From Pseudomonadota bacterium (lineage in GTDB: Bacteria; Pseudomonadota; Alphaproteobacteria; Acetobacterales; Acetobacteraceae), in assembly GCA_021841985.1 (NCBI GenBank), contig JAKCCP010000407.1, positions 1 to 41,262 of the forward strand: a DNA stretch of 41,262 bases. Direction: 5' to 3'. The notes below the pieces were generated by a model. That model saw nothing but the letters and a program-made list of their open reading frames with translations. It had not been told where the DNA came from and did no database searches. This document shows positions 15,721 through 25,019 of the stretch, piece by piece; the first letter of the stretch is position 1, and each line of letters opens with the position of its first letter. The position numbers and the translations under genes were made by a program.

Positions 15721-16550
15721 TCCGCATCCATCCCCTGCAGACCGGCTCGGTTTACCTCCGGCCGAGCCAGATCATCGGCCGCGCGCCGGCCCGCCGGCTG
15801 CGCCCGCTTTTCGATCCGCGCTGGAGCGAAAAACTGCCGGTTCTCGCCTGGCTGATCGAGCATCCCGAGGGATTGTTCCTGGTCGATACCGGGGAAAGCC
15901 CGCGCGCCATGGAAAAAGGCTATTTCCCGTCCTGGCATCCCTATTTCCGCCGCGCCCTGCGCTTCGAGATCGCCCCCGAGGACGCCATCGATGCGCGGAT
16001 CCGCGGTCTTGGGTTCGACCCGCACGATATTCGCGCCGTCGTGCTCACCCATCTCCACACCGATCACGCGGGGGGGCTTTTCCATCTACCCCGGCTGCGC
16101 GTGCTCCTCACCCACATCGAGTGGCAGCTCGCACAAGGGTTCGCCGGCGTCCTGCGCGGCTATTTTACCCATCATCTGCCGGAAAACTTCCGCCCTGCGT
16201 TCATCCGCTTCGACGCCGAGCCGCTAGCCCCCTTCACCCGCGCCATGGCGTTGACCGAGGATCGCGCCATTATCATCGTTCCGACGCCAGGCCATAGTTC
16301 CGGCCATGTCTCGGTGCTGGTGCGGCTGGGCGGCTCTCAGGTATTGCTCGCCGGTGACGCCTCCTACACCGAGGCGGCGGCCGATGACCTCAGGATCGAT
16401 GGCGTCACGCCGAACCCCCATTCGGCGCGCGCCACGCTCCGCCGGATCAACGCGCTCCGCCGCCATACCCCGACCGTCTATCTGCCGAGCCACGACCCGG
16501 AAAGCCCGGCCCGTCTCGCGCAAGCTGCGCCGCCGCGATCCATTCCATAA
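15717..16550 (+). CDS. Metallo-beta-lactamase-fold hydrolase resembling N-acyl-homoserine lactonases
   Basis: A protein of 277 residues with the di-metal site of the MBL superfamily. The motif HLHTDH is at residues 112-117, H193 is in TPGHSSGH, D214 is in GDASYT and H259 is in PSHDPE. The set corresponds to the AiiA/AttM lactonase residues His104-His109, His169, Asp191, Tyr194 and His235. In particular GDASYT places Y217 three residues after the bridging aspartate, where AiiA has the tyrosine that stabilises the lactone intermediate. The HxHxDHAGG continuation is also lactonase-like. There is no signal peptide, so it should be cytoplasmic. It overlaps the rsmI stop by 4 bp and is followed by typA after a gap with its own promoter. 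No luxI or luxR gene is in the window. An arylsulfatase- or phosphodiesterase-like activity cannot be excluded. Confidence 0.85.
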   Translation: MIRIHPLQTGSVYLRPSQIIGRAPARRLRPLFDPRWSEKLPVLAWLIEHPEGLFLVDTGESPRAMEKGYFPSWHPYFRRALRFEIAPEDAIDARIRGLGFDPHDIRAVVLTHLHTDHAGGLFHLPRLRVLLTHIEWQLAQGFAGVLRGYFTHHLPENFRPAFIRFDAEPLAPFTRAMALTEDRAIIIVPTPGHSSGHVSVLVRLGGSQVLLAGDASYTEAAADDLRIDGVTPNPHSARATLRRINALRRHTPTVYLPSHDPESPARLAQAAPPRSIP

Positions 16551-16600
16551 TGCGGGCGATCAGGCGGGTTTGGGGGCAGCGCCCCTGGCCTTGCCCTGAT

Positions 16601-16629
16601 TTGATCAATTCCCCCCAAGCTTCTAGTAT
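16601..16629 (+). promoter_or_regulatory. Probable sigma-70 promoter of typA
   Basis: TTGATC and TAGTAT are separated by 17 bp and lie about 95-120 bp before the typA start, in an AT-richer patch of the 173-bp gap. Each hexamer matches four of six consensus bases. The remaining leader (to 16723) is GC-rich, and the typA ribosome site is weak. Confidence 0.5.
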
Positions 16630-16723
16630 GACAGGCCTGCGCGCGGGATTTTGCCCTCGTCATCTGGCCCGCGCTTCGCTATGTGTGCAGCGCAGCAACG
16701 CGCAGCGCTTTCGGAACCCTTTC

Positions 16724-18547
<1,824 letters not shown>

Positions 18548-18628
18548 GAGTTTGAAAAAGAATGCCCTCGCGCCCCAGAATCGACCAGAAAAAATCAATA
18601 TTTTCAGAGGACGTTCTTTTTCAAGTTC
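18548..18628 (+). terminator. Long AT-rich stem-loop directly after typA
   Basis: Bases 18548-18567 can pair with 18609-18628 as a stem of about 20 bp with one mismatch and three G-U pairs. Its core is a perfect 11-bp dyad, TTGAAAAAGAA (18552-18562) and TTCTTTTTCAA (18614-18624). A smaller GAAAA/TTTTC hairpin sits in the loop near 18589-18606. It starts one base after the typA stop and ends about 30 bp before the permease gene. It lacks the GC stem plus U-tail of a classical intrinsic terminator, so terminator is only the most likely role; a small mobile-element remnant is another. Confidence 0.5.
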
Positions 18629-18659
18629 GATTTGATTTCCACGCTCTGAGCGGGCTGGC

Positions 18660-19946
18660 TTGAGCGCGGCGCCGGTCGTCGCCGAGGGGCGCGGTCGGCT
18701 GCGCCGCTTCGCGGTGATGACGGCCTATGGCTTCGCCTGCGGCCTGCCGCTGCCGCTCTCGGGTTTCACGCTTCGCCAATGGCTGAGCGAGGCCGGGATT
18801 TCGCTCGGGACGATCGGGCTTTCCGCCGTTATCGGGCTCGCCTATGCGCTGAAATTTCTCTGGGCGCCGCTGTTCGACCGCGCCCTGATCCCGCCCGGTC
18901 GGCGGCGCGGCTGGCTGCTCATCGTGCAGCCCCTGCTCGTCGTCGCCGGCGTCGTGTTGGCGCTCTCCGATCCCCTGACCCGCCCGCTCGCAACCGTTGC
19001 CGCCGCCGCGTCGCTGGCGTTTTTCTCGGCCAGCCAGGATATCATCGTCGATGCCTGGCGGATCGAGATTTTTTCCCCGAGCCTCCAGGGCGCGGCGCTG
19101 GCCTGCTATGTCTGGGGCTATCGCCTGGCATTGCTGATCTCGGGCGCGCTCGCCATCAAGCTCGCCGATCTCTGGGGCTGGCACGGGGCGCTTCTCGCCA
19201 TGGCCGGCCTGGCCCTGATCGGGCCACTGGCGACGCTGCTGGCGCCGGAGCCGGAGGCCGCCGCACCCGACACGGCGGGGAAAAATGTTTTCGCCCGCCT
19301 GGTGCTCGCGCCGTTGCGCGAATTCCTGAGCCGCGAGGGGGCCTTCACGGCGCTGCTGTTCATCGCCCTCTTCAAGCTCGGCGAGGCGCTGGCCGGGGTC
19401 ATGCTGGCGCCCTTCTACCATGCGCTCGGCTTCAATCGCGGCGCCGTGGCGCTGGCCAACGGGCCGATCTCGCTGGCGGCGACGCTCGCCGGCATCAGCC
19501 TGGGCGGCTGGCTCGTCGTTCGCGTCGGGGCGGCGCGGGCGTTGATCGGCACCGGCTTTGCCCAGATGGCGGCGATGGCGATGTATCTGGCGCTCGCCGT
19601 CTCGGCCGGCGCGCCGCGCGTGCTCTATGCCACGACACTTACCGAAGCCTTCGCCGAGGGACTGGCCGACGCCGCCTTCCTGGCCTTTCTCTCCGGCCTC
19701 TGCGCGCGCGCCTATTCGGCGACGCAATACGCGCTGCTGTCATCGCTCGCCGCGCTGCCGCTCCGCACGCTGGGCGGGGCGTCGGGCTATCTCGCGGCGG
19801 CTCTCGGCTGGACCCGGTTTTACGCGCTCTGCATGCTCGCCGCCCTGCCGGCGATGCTGGTGATGGTCTTCCTCCTCCGCCGCTATCCCAGCCTCGCCCT
19901 CGCGAGCCGGGAAAGAAGGCTTGCAACCGCCGGGGTGGACGGTTAG
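18660..19946 (+). CDS. AmpG-like major facilitator permease
   Basis: An inner-membrane transporter of 428 residues with 12 predicted helices. The N-terminal block FAVMTAYGFACGLPLPLSGF, then LRQWLSEAGISLGTIGLSAV and GLAYALKFLWAPLFDRA, is characteristic of AmpG, the importer of anhydro-muropeptides for cell-wall recycling. FFSASQDIIVDAWRIEI in helix 4 is the other AmpG signature. Start: TTG at 18660 gives a 19-residue cytoplasmic lead; an ATG at 18717 falls inside the first helix and is less likely. The ribosome site is weak. It precedes the heptose-kinase-like gene by 11 bp, so both are probably cotranscribed, which places the operon in envelope metabolism. Confidence 0.85.
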   Translation: MSAAPVVAEGRGRLRRFAVMTAYGFACGLPLPLSGFTLRQWLSEAGISLGTIGLSAVIGLAYALKFLWAPLFDRALIPPGRRRGWLLIVQPLLVVAGVVLALSDPLTRPLATVAAAASLAFFSASQDIIVDAWRIEIFSPSLQGAALACYVWGYRLALLISGALAIKLADLWGWHGALLAMAGLALIGPLATLLAPEPEAAAPDTAGKNVFARLVLAPLREFLSREGAFTALLFIALFKLGEALAGVMLAPFYHALGFNRGAVALANGPISLAATLAGISLGGWLVVRVGAARALIGTGFAQMAAMAMYLALAVSAGAPRVLYATTLTEAFAEGLADAAFLAFLSGLCARAYSATQYALLSSLAALPLRTLGGASGYLAAALGWTRFYALCMLAALPAMLVMVFLLRRYPSLALASRERRLATAGVDG

Positions 19947-19957
19947 GCGGGAGCGCC

Positions 19958-20980
19958 ATGGACCCTTCCGAGCCGCCGCCCACGTCGCATCCCGATCTTG
20001 CCGAAGCCGTGCCCCGGCTGGCGCGCGCCAGCGTGCTGGTGGTCGGCGATGCCATGCTCGATCGCTATGTCCACGGCCGGGTCGAGCGCATCAGTCCGGA
20101 AGCGCCGGTGCCGGTGCTCGGGATCGAGCGCGAAATCGCGCAGCCGGGCGGGGCGGCCAATGTCGTGCGCAACCTCACGGCTCTCGGCGCGGCGGTGGCG
20201 TTTGTGTCGGTGGTCGGCGATGACCAAACGGGCTCCGAGCTCACCGGCCTGATCGGCGGCCAGCCCGGCGTGGAACCCTGGCTGCTGGTGCAAGGCGGGC
20301 GCACGACAACGCGGAAAACCCGGTTTCTCGCCCATGGCCGCCATCTCCTGCGCGCCGATCGCGAGCAGACCGACGCGATCGAGCCGCGACTCGCGCTGCG
20401 GCTGCTGCGCATCGCCGGCGACGCCATGGCCGCGACCTCGGCAACCGTGCTCTCGGATTACGGCAAGGGCGTGCTGGCCGGCGAGACCGCGAGCAAGCTC
20501 GTGGCCTGCGCGCGCGGCATGGGGCGGCAGGTTTTGGTCGATCCCTCCAGCGCCGATTGCGGCCGCTTCGCCGGCGCCGACCTGATCCTACCCACCGCCC
20601 GCGAACTGGCCGCGGCCACCGGGCTGCCCAGCGAAACCGATGACGAGATCGCGCGCGCGGCCGAGAATCTCGCCGCCCGCCACCGCTTCGGCGCGGTCAT
20701 GGTGCTACGCAGCGAAATCGGCATCAGTCTGATCGGCCCGCAGCTCGCGCGGCACTGGCGGCTGCCCGAGGACGAGCGGCAGGATCTTTTCGGCGTCACC
20801 GATGCGGTCCTGGCCACGCTCGCGGCCGCGCGCGCGTCGGGCATCGGGCTCGCCGAGGCGGGCGCGCTCGCGGCACTCGCCGCCGAGAGCGTCGCGCGCC
20901 ACCCCGGCACCGCCGTCGCCCGCCCGGACGATCTTCTCGCCCGGCTTGCCCTGGCGCCGCTGGAACCTCACCCCAGCTAG
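19958..20980 (+). CDS. PfkB-family heptose-7-phosphate kinase-like protein (HldE N-terminal domain only), altered motifs
   Basis: A ribokinase-fold protein of 340 residues resembling the kinase half of HldE/RfaE, which makes heptose-1,7-bisphosphate for LPS core. Matching parts: VLVVGDAMLDRYVHGRVERI, SPEAPVPVLGIE, QPGGAANVVRNLTALGA, TTTRKTRFLAHGRHLLRADRE and SDYGKGVL. The adenylyltransferase half of bifunctional HldE is absent. Several usually invariant residues differ. DPKG reads DPSS at 195-198. The PN..E motif reads PTARE, with T213 for the asparagine. The anion-hole GAGD reads GVTD at 279-282, with the catalytic aspartate D282 kept. It may be a diverged HldA, a kinase for another sugar, or an inactive homologue. 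It follows the AmpG-like gene by 11 bp and is convergent with the marR gene 13 bp away. Confidence 0.8.
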   Translation: MDPSEPPPTSHPDLAEAVPRLARASVLVVGDAMLDRYVHGRVERISPEAPVPVLGIEREIAQPGGAANVVRNLTALGAAVAFVSVVGDDQTGSELTGLIGGQPGVEPWLLVQGGRTTTRKTRFLAHGRHLLRADREQTDAIEPRLALRLLRIAGDAMAATSATVLSDYGKGVLAGETASKLVACARGMGRQVLVDPSSADCGRFAGADLILPTARELAAATGLPSETDDEIARAAENLAARHRFGAVMVLRSEIGISLIGPQLARHWRLPEDERQDLFGVTDAVLATLAAARASGIGLAEAGALAALAAESVARHPGTAVARPDDLLARLALAPLEPHPS

Positions 20981-20998
20981 ACGCCCGGCCGCTCTAGC
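20976..20998. terminator. Symmetric dyad shared by two convergent stop codons
   Basis: GCTAGA (20976-20981) and TCTAGC (20993-20998) form a perfect 6-bp dyad around an 11-nt GC loop. The TAG stop of the kinase-like gene is in the left arm and the TAG stop of the MarR gene is in the right arm, so both genes end in the same GCTAGA. It could act as a small bidirectional terminator, but no U-tract follows on either side. Confidence 0.35.
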
Positions 20999-21380
20999 CG
21001 TTGGCCGCCCGGCGCGGTGCCTCTTGCGTGCCGGCGGCGATTTTTTTCGAGGCCTCGGCCATGATGTGGCGCAGGTCGCGCATCAGCGCCGCTCCCTTCA
21101 CCGTACGCTGCACCAGAATGCTCCTCCGATCCGCCGGATCGACCTTGCGGCGCGCGAGTTCAAGCTCGCCGAGGCGGTCGAGCGCCCGGGTGATGGCCGG
21201 TTTCGAGACGTGCAGATCGGCCGAGAGGCCGCGCACGGTATGGCCGCCATCGTTGAGATAGCAGGTGAGGAAAACGCCGAGCTGGCGCGCCGAGAGGTCG
21301 GGACCGTCGCGGCGCACCAGGGCGACCACGGTATCGCGGAGGATGTTGAGCAAGGTGTCGGGGCTCTGAAGTGCTGACAT
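20994..21380 (-). CDS. MarR-family transcriptional regulator
   Basis: A winged-helix regulator of 128 residues. The DNA-binding core is LSADLHVSKPAITRALDRLGELELARRKVDPADRRSILVQRT: recognition helix SKPAITRALDRL, then the wing with the DPxDRRS signature of MarR proteins. The N-terminal region (LSARQLGVFLTCYLNDGGHT) matches the usual helix before the HTH. It is shorter than most MarR proteins (about 140-150), mainly at the C-terminal dimer helix. The ATG has AAGGATC upstream. It is the last gene of a probable htpG-aminopeptidase-marR unit, 23 bp after the aminopeptidase gene. No cognate efflux or catabolic gene is adjacent, so the ligand is unknown. Confidence 0.88.
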   Translation of the reverse strand: MSALQSPDTLLNILRDTVVALVRRDGPDLSARQLGVFLTCYLNDGGHTVRGLSADLHVSKPAITRALDRLGELELARRKVDPADRRSILVQRTVKGAALMRDLRHIMAEASKKIAAGTQEAPRRAANG

Positions 21381-21403
21381 GGAAGAGATCCTTTCTTAGT
21401 CGA

Positions 21404-22825
21404 TTACCCCGGAGATCGCGCGGCGCCCTGCGAGCCGGCCGATAGCAGGCCAGCCTCGAGCGCCGCGCAGATGGCGCGAACCGCCTGACCTTCACCGCCT
21501 TCCGGACGGCCAGGCCGCGTCGCGTCATTCCAGGCATAGAGATCGATGTGCACCCACGCTGTTCCAATGGCAATGAACCGCTCAAGAAATAACGCCGCAA
21601 CCATCGCTCCACCATGTGTATTCCCTGCAATGTTGTTCAAATCCGCGATAGTGCTGGCCAGCCACGCGCCGTAATCATCCCAGAGCGGCAATTGCCAGAG
21701 CGGATCGCAGACCGCCTGGCCGGCGGCGAGGAAGGTCGCGGCCCACGCCGGATCATTGCTGAACAGTGCCGGCAGATCCGGGCCGAGGGCGGCACGCGCC
21801 GCGCCGGTGAGGGTCGCGCAATCGACCACCAGCGCCGGCGCCTCCTCGCAGGCAGCGGCGAGCAGGTCGGCGAGCACGAGGCGGCCCTCGGCGTCGGTAT
21901 TGCCGACCTCGACGCTGAGCCCCTTGCGCGTGCTGAGCACGTCGGAGGGCCGCATGGCGCTGCCCGAAACGCTGTTCTCGACGCAGCCGATGCGCAGGGC
22001 GAGCCGCACCGGCCAGTCCGCCGCCATGATCGCGCGCGCCGCGCCCAGCACCGCCGCCGCCCCGCCCATGTCTTTTTTCATGCGCAGCATCGCGCTCGCG
22101 GGTTTCAGGTCATAGCCGCCGGTATCGAAACAGACCCCCTTGCCGCAAAGCGCCACCAGCGGCGCGTCGTCGCCGGCGGTGCTGCCCCGCCAGCGCAGCA
22201 GGGCAACCGCCGGCGCGCGCGCCGAGCCGCGCCCGACCGCCGCCAGCGCCGGAAAACCGTCGTCCAGCGCCGCACCGGTGATGATGTCGACGGCCGCGCC
22301 GAATGCCGCGCCGATCTCGGCCACCGCCTGCGCCAGCTCGCGCGGGCCGAGAAGATTGGCAGGGGTGTTGATCAGGTCGCGGGCCAGCCAGATCGCCCGC
22401 GCCTCGCGCGCCGCCCGCGCCGCGCCCTCCGGGGCGATAAGCCGCGCCGCGGCGCGGGGCGCGGCCTTGAAGGCGGAAAACCGGTAGGCGCCGAGCGCGA
22501 AGCCCAGCGCGGCGCGGGCCGGATCGTAATCCCCGGGCTCCAGCCGCCAGATCGTGCCCTCCGGCAGCCGCCACGCGAGATCGCCGAAGGCCCAGGGCGC
22601 GCGGTCCGCGCCGAGCCCGAGCACCGCGCCAGCCACCCCGGCCGGCCCCGGCAGCAAGATGAGATGCTGCGCCGCCGCGGCAAATCCGCTGCCCGCGAGA
22701 TAGCGCGCCAGGGGCTCCGGCAGCGCCGCCAAAAACCCGGCAACCCCCTCCGGCCGCACCGCATGGAGCGGCAGCGCCGCGGCACTCGGCGCGGCGAAAC
22801 AGTCAAGCGGGCGATCGAACCTCAC
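21404..22825 (-). CDS. M17 leucyl aminopeptidase family protein
   Basis: A two-metal aminopeptidase of 473 residues. The catalytic C-terminal domain holds GKGVCFDTGGYDLKPASAM and RMKKDMGGAAAVLGAA, with the metal and general-acid lysine region. It also has ENSVSGSAMRPSDVL and the M17 signature NTDAEGRLVLADLL, which carries metal-binding Asp and Glu and the catalytic Arg. The N-terminal domain is poorly conserved, as is common for the shorter alphaproteobacterial members; it is therefore not a close PepA. It probably acts in cytoplasmic peptide turnover. It lies 43 bp after htpG and 23 bp before marR on the same strand, which may tie it to heat-shock transcription. Confidence 0.92.
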   Translation of the reverse strand: MRFDRPLDCFAAPSAAALPLHAVRPEGVAGFLAALPEPLARYLAGSGFAAAAQHLILLPGPAGVAGAVLGLGADRAPWAFGDLAWRLPEGTIWRLEPGDYDPARAALGFALGAYRFSAFKAAPRAAARLIAPEGAARAAREARAIWLARDLINTPANLLGPRELAQAVAEIGAAFGAAVDIITGAALDDGFPALAAVGRGSARAPAVALLRWRGSTAGDDAPLVALCGKGVCFDTGGYDLKPASAMLRMKKDMGGAAAVLGAARAIMAADWPVRLALRIGCVENSVSGSAMRPSDVLSTRKGLSVEVGNTDAEGRLVLADLLAAACEEAPALVVDCATLTGAARAALGPDLPALFSNDPAWAATFLAAGQAVCDPLWQLPLWDDYGAWLASTIADLNNIAGNTHGGAMVAALFLERFIAIGTAWVHIDLYAWNDATRPGRPEGGEGQAVRAICAALEAGLLSAGSQGAARSPG

Positions 22826-22868
22826 GTTTTATTCCCGTTCCCCGGTCTCTTCCCGTTCCGGCACGCGC

Positions 22869-24770
22869 TCAGGCGCGCACCGGCAGCGATGCCGCCAGCA
22901 CCTGGCCGACGCGGCGCGAAAAAGCCGCCGGATTGCGCGGCGCCTCGCCTTCCTGGATGCGCGCAAGATCGAGCAGGAGGGTGGCCAGGTCGGCGAAATC
23001 CGCTTCCCCCACCTGTGCGGCGAGCCCCTGGATCAGGGCGTGGCGGGGGTTGATTTCGAGCGCCGGCGGCGGGCTCGGAAACGCCCGCCCGGCGCGACGC
23101 ATCAGCCGCTCGCGGAACAGATCGCCGCCCGCCGCCCCGCTGGTCAGCGCCGCCGCGCTCTCGACCAGGCGCTCTGAGGCACGCACCTCGGAAACCGCCT
23201 CGCCGAGCGCCTCCTTGAGCGCCTTGGCGAGCGCCGTGACATCCATCGCCGGCGCCCTCTCGCCGGCTTCGAGCGGCAGTTTTTCGAGATCGGCGATCGC
23301 CTCGCCGGCGCGGCGGATCGGCTTGCCCGCGAAATCACCGGCGCGATCGGGCCAGAAGGCATCGATCGGGTCATCGAGCAGCAACACCTCGACGCCACGG
23401 GCGCGAAAGCCTTCGAGCACGGGGCTATCGCGCAGTGCCTCGACCTGCTCGCCGGCCAGCAGATAGATCGCCTCCTGCGCAGGTTTCATGCGCAGGACAT
23501 AGGCATCGAGATCGGTCCAGCCGGCGACGGCGCTGGAGCGGAAACGGAGCAGCGGCATGATGTCCTTCTGCTGCCCGGAATCCTCCCACAGGCCCTCTTT
23601 CAATATCGCGCCGAAATTTTCCCAGAAGCCGAGATAGTCTTCCGCTTCCTTGGCGCGGCTCTTGAGTTCGGTGAGCACCCGGTTGGTCAGCGCCTTGCGG
23701 ATGCGCGCCAGCACCGGGGTCGATTGCAGCATCTCGCGCGAGACATTGAGCGGCAGATCCTCGGTATCGACGACCCCCTGGACAAAGCGCAGCCAGTTCG
23801 GCAGCAAATCCGCCTCATCGGTGATGAACATGCGCCGGACATGCAGCCGCAGCTTCGAGCGGCGCTCTTCCTCGACCACCGCGAAGGGTTTTGATTGAGG
23901 AATGAACAGCAGGGCGTAGAATTCCAGCGCGCCTTCGGCCCGCCAGTGCAAGGTGGCCCACGGCTTGTCGAACAAATGGCCGAGATGGCGGTAGAACTCG
24001 GCATAGGAGGCCTCGGAAATCTCGGCTTTCGGCTTGCGCCACAGCGCCGTGCCCTCGTTCGCCGGCAAATCCTTGCCATCGCGCGCGATCGTCACCGGCC
24101 AGGTGATGTGATCGGCCCATTTGCGCACGATCGCCTCCAGCCGTACCGGGTCGAGGAACTCCTCGGCATCCGATTTGAGATGGAGAATGACCTCGGTGCC
24201 GGGGGTCGCGCGCTCATCCGGGCTCAGCACGAAATCGCCCTGGCCTGCCGAACTCCAGCGCCAGGCGGCGTCCGTGCCGGCGCGGCGCGAGACCACCTCG
24301 ACCTTGTCTGCGACCATGAAGGCGGAATAGAAGCCGACGCCGAACTGGCCGATCAGGCTCGGGCGCTCCTCGGGCCGGGCGGCGGCGATCTCGGCGCTGA
24401 TGGCGCGGGTGCCGGAGCGCGCGATGGTGCCGAGATGGCTGATCATCTCGTCGCGGGTCATGCCGATGCCGTCATCGATGATGCTCAGCGTGCGACCCGG
24501 CTTGTCGGGAACGATGCGGATCCTGGCGTCCGTGGGCAGGGCGAGGGCAGGCTCGGTGAGGGCGTCGAAGCGGCGCCGGTCGAGCGCGTCGGCGGCGTTG
24601 GCCACCAGTTCGCGAAGGAAAATCTCGCGCTCGGAATAGAGCGCATGGACAACGAGATCGAGCAGGCGGCCGACCTCGGCGCTGAACTCATGCCGCTCCC
24701 CGGGGACGGACGCGGGGGCAGTCGGAGAGGCGGGGGCCGTTGTAGACGCGGGGTCAGTCGTATCGGTCAT
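22869..24770 (-). CDS. htpG: Molecular chaperone HtpG (Hsp90)
   Basis: An ATP-dependent cytosolic chaperone of 633 residues, the normal length. The N-terminal GHKL ATPase has [60 protein letters not shown] and GTEVILHLK. The middle domain has [28 protein letters not shown] and [17 protein letters not shown]-terminal dimer domain follows. The frame is open upstream, but the ATG at 24770 has AAAGGAG as ribosome site, and the [18 protein letters not shown] lead is a low-complexity Thr/Pro/Ala tail. A sigma-32-type promoter lies 27-55 bp upstream. The aminopeptidase and marR genes follow on the same strand. Confidence 0.97.
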   Translation of the reverse strand: MTDTTDPASTTAPASPTAPASVPGERHEFSAEVGRLLDLVVHALYSEREIFLRELVANAADALDRRRFDALTEPALALPTDARIRIVPDKPGRTLSIIDDGIGMTRDEMISHLGTIARSGTRAISAEIAAARPEERPSLIGQFGVGFYSAFMVADKVEVVSRRAGTDAAWRWSSAGQGDFVLSPDERATPGTEVILHLKSDAEEFLDPVRLEAIVRKWADHITWPVTIARDGKDLPANEGTALWRKPKAEISEASYAEFYRHLGHLFDKPWATLHWRAEGALEFYALLFIPQSKPFAVVEEERRSKLRLHVRRMFITDEADLLPNWLRFVQGVVDTEDLPLNVSREMLQSTPVLARIRKALTNRVLTELKSRAKEAEDYLGFWENFGAILKEGLWEDSGQQKDIMPLLRFRSSAVAGWTDLDAYVLRMKPAQEAIYLLAGEQVEALRDSPVLEGFRARGVEVLLLDDPIDAFWPDRAGDFAGKPIRRAGEAIADLEKLPLEAGERAPAMDVTALAKALKEALGEAVSEVRASERLVESAAALTSGAAGGDLFRERLMRRAGRAFPSPPPALEINPRHALIQGLAAQVGEADFADLATLLLDLARIQEGEAPRNPAAFSRRVGQVLAASLPVRA

Positions 24771-24796
24771 CAGGAAATTCTCCTTTCGGGCAAGCG

Positions 24797-24825
24797 ATAT
24801 GCGGCGCCCTGGCGGGCGGTTCAAG
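24797..24825 (-). promoter_or_regulatory. Sigma-32 (RpoH) heat-shock promoter of htpG
   Basis: On the minus strand CTTGAA is followed 15 bp later by CCGCATAT. This agrees with the RpoH consensus CTTGAAA - 13 to 15 bp - CCCCATNT at nearly every position. The -10 element is 27 bp before the htpG ATG, leaving a short leader with the AAAGGAG ribosome site. HtpG is a classic RpoH target. Confidence 0.72.
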
Positions 24826-24864
24826 CGAGCGCGATCGCCGGTCGTGTCTCGGTTCGAGGAGCAG

Positions 24865-24944
24865 CGCGTCCCCGGGTCGCGCCCCCGGCTCGCGTCCCCG
24901 GGTCGGCTTGGCGGGGGCGACTTGGCGAGGGCGACTTGGCGGGA
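24865..24944. repeat. Two adjoining tandem arrays (3 x 13 bp, then 3 x 14 bp)
   Basis: The first array has CGCGTCCCCGGGT at 24865-24877, CGCGCCCCCGGCT at 24878-24890 and CGCGTCCCCGGGT at 24891-24903. The second is TCGGCTTGGCGGGG (24903-24916), GCGACTTGGCGAGG (24917-24930) and GCGACTTGGCGGGA (24931-24944). They fill the middle of the 249-bp gap between the divergent htpG and protease genes, upstream of the htpG promoter. The rest of the gap, toward the protease gene, shows no confident promoter. Confidence 0.85.
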
Positions 24945-25019
24945 CGGGCACAATCAGCGAGGATAATGGCGCGGATGAAGGAGCCGCGCCAGCCATGACC
25001 GAGTGCCCCCGGCCATCGC

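Noticed and set aside
16573..16585. GGGGC-AGC-GCCCC hairpin after the lactonase-like gene as a terminator
   Set aside because: Only five base pairs, no U-tract, and such stems are frequent by chance at this GC content.
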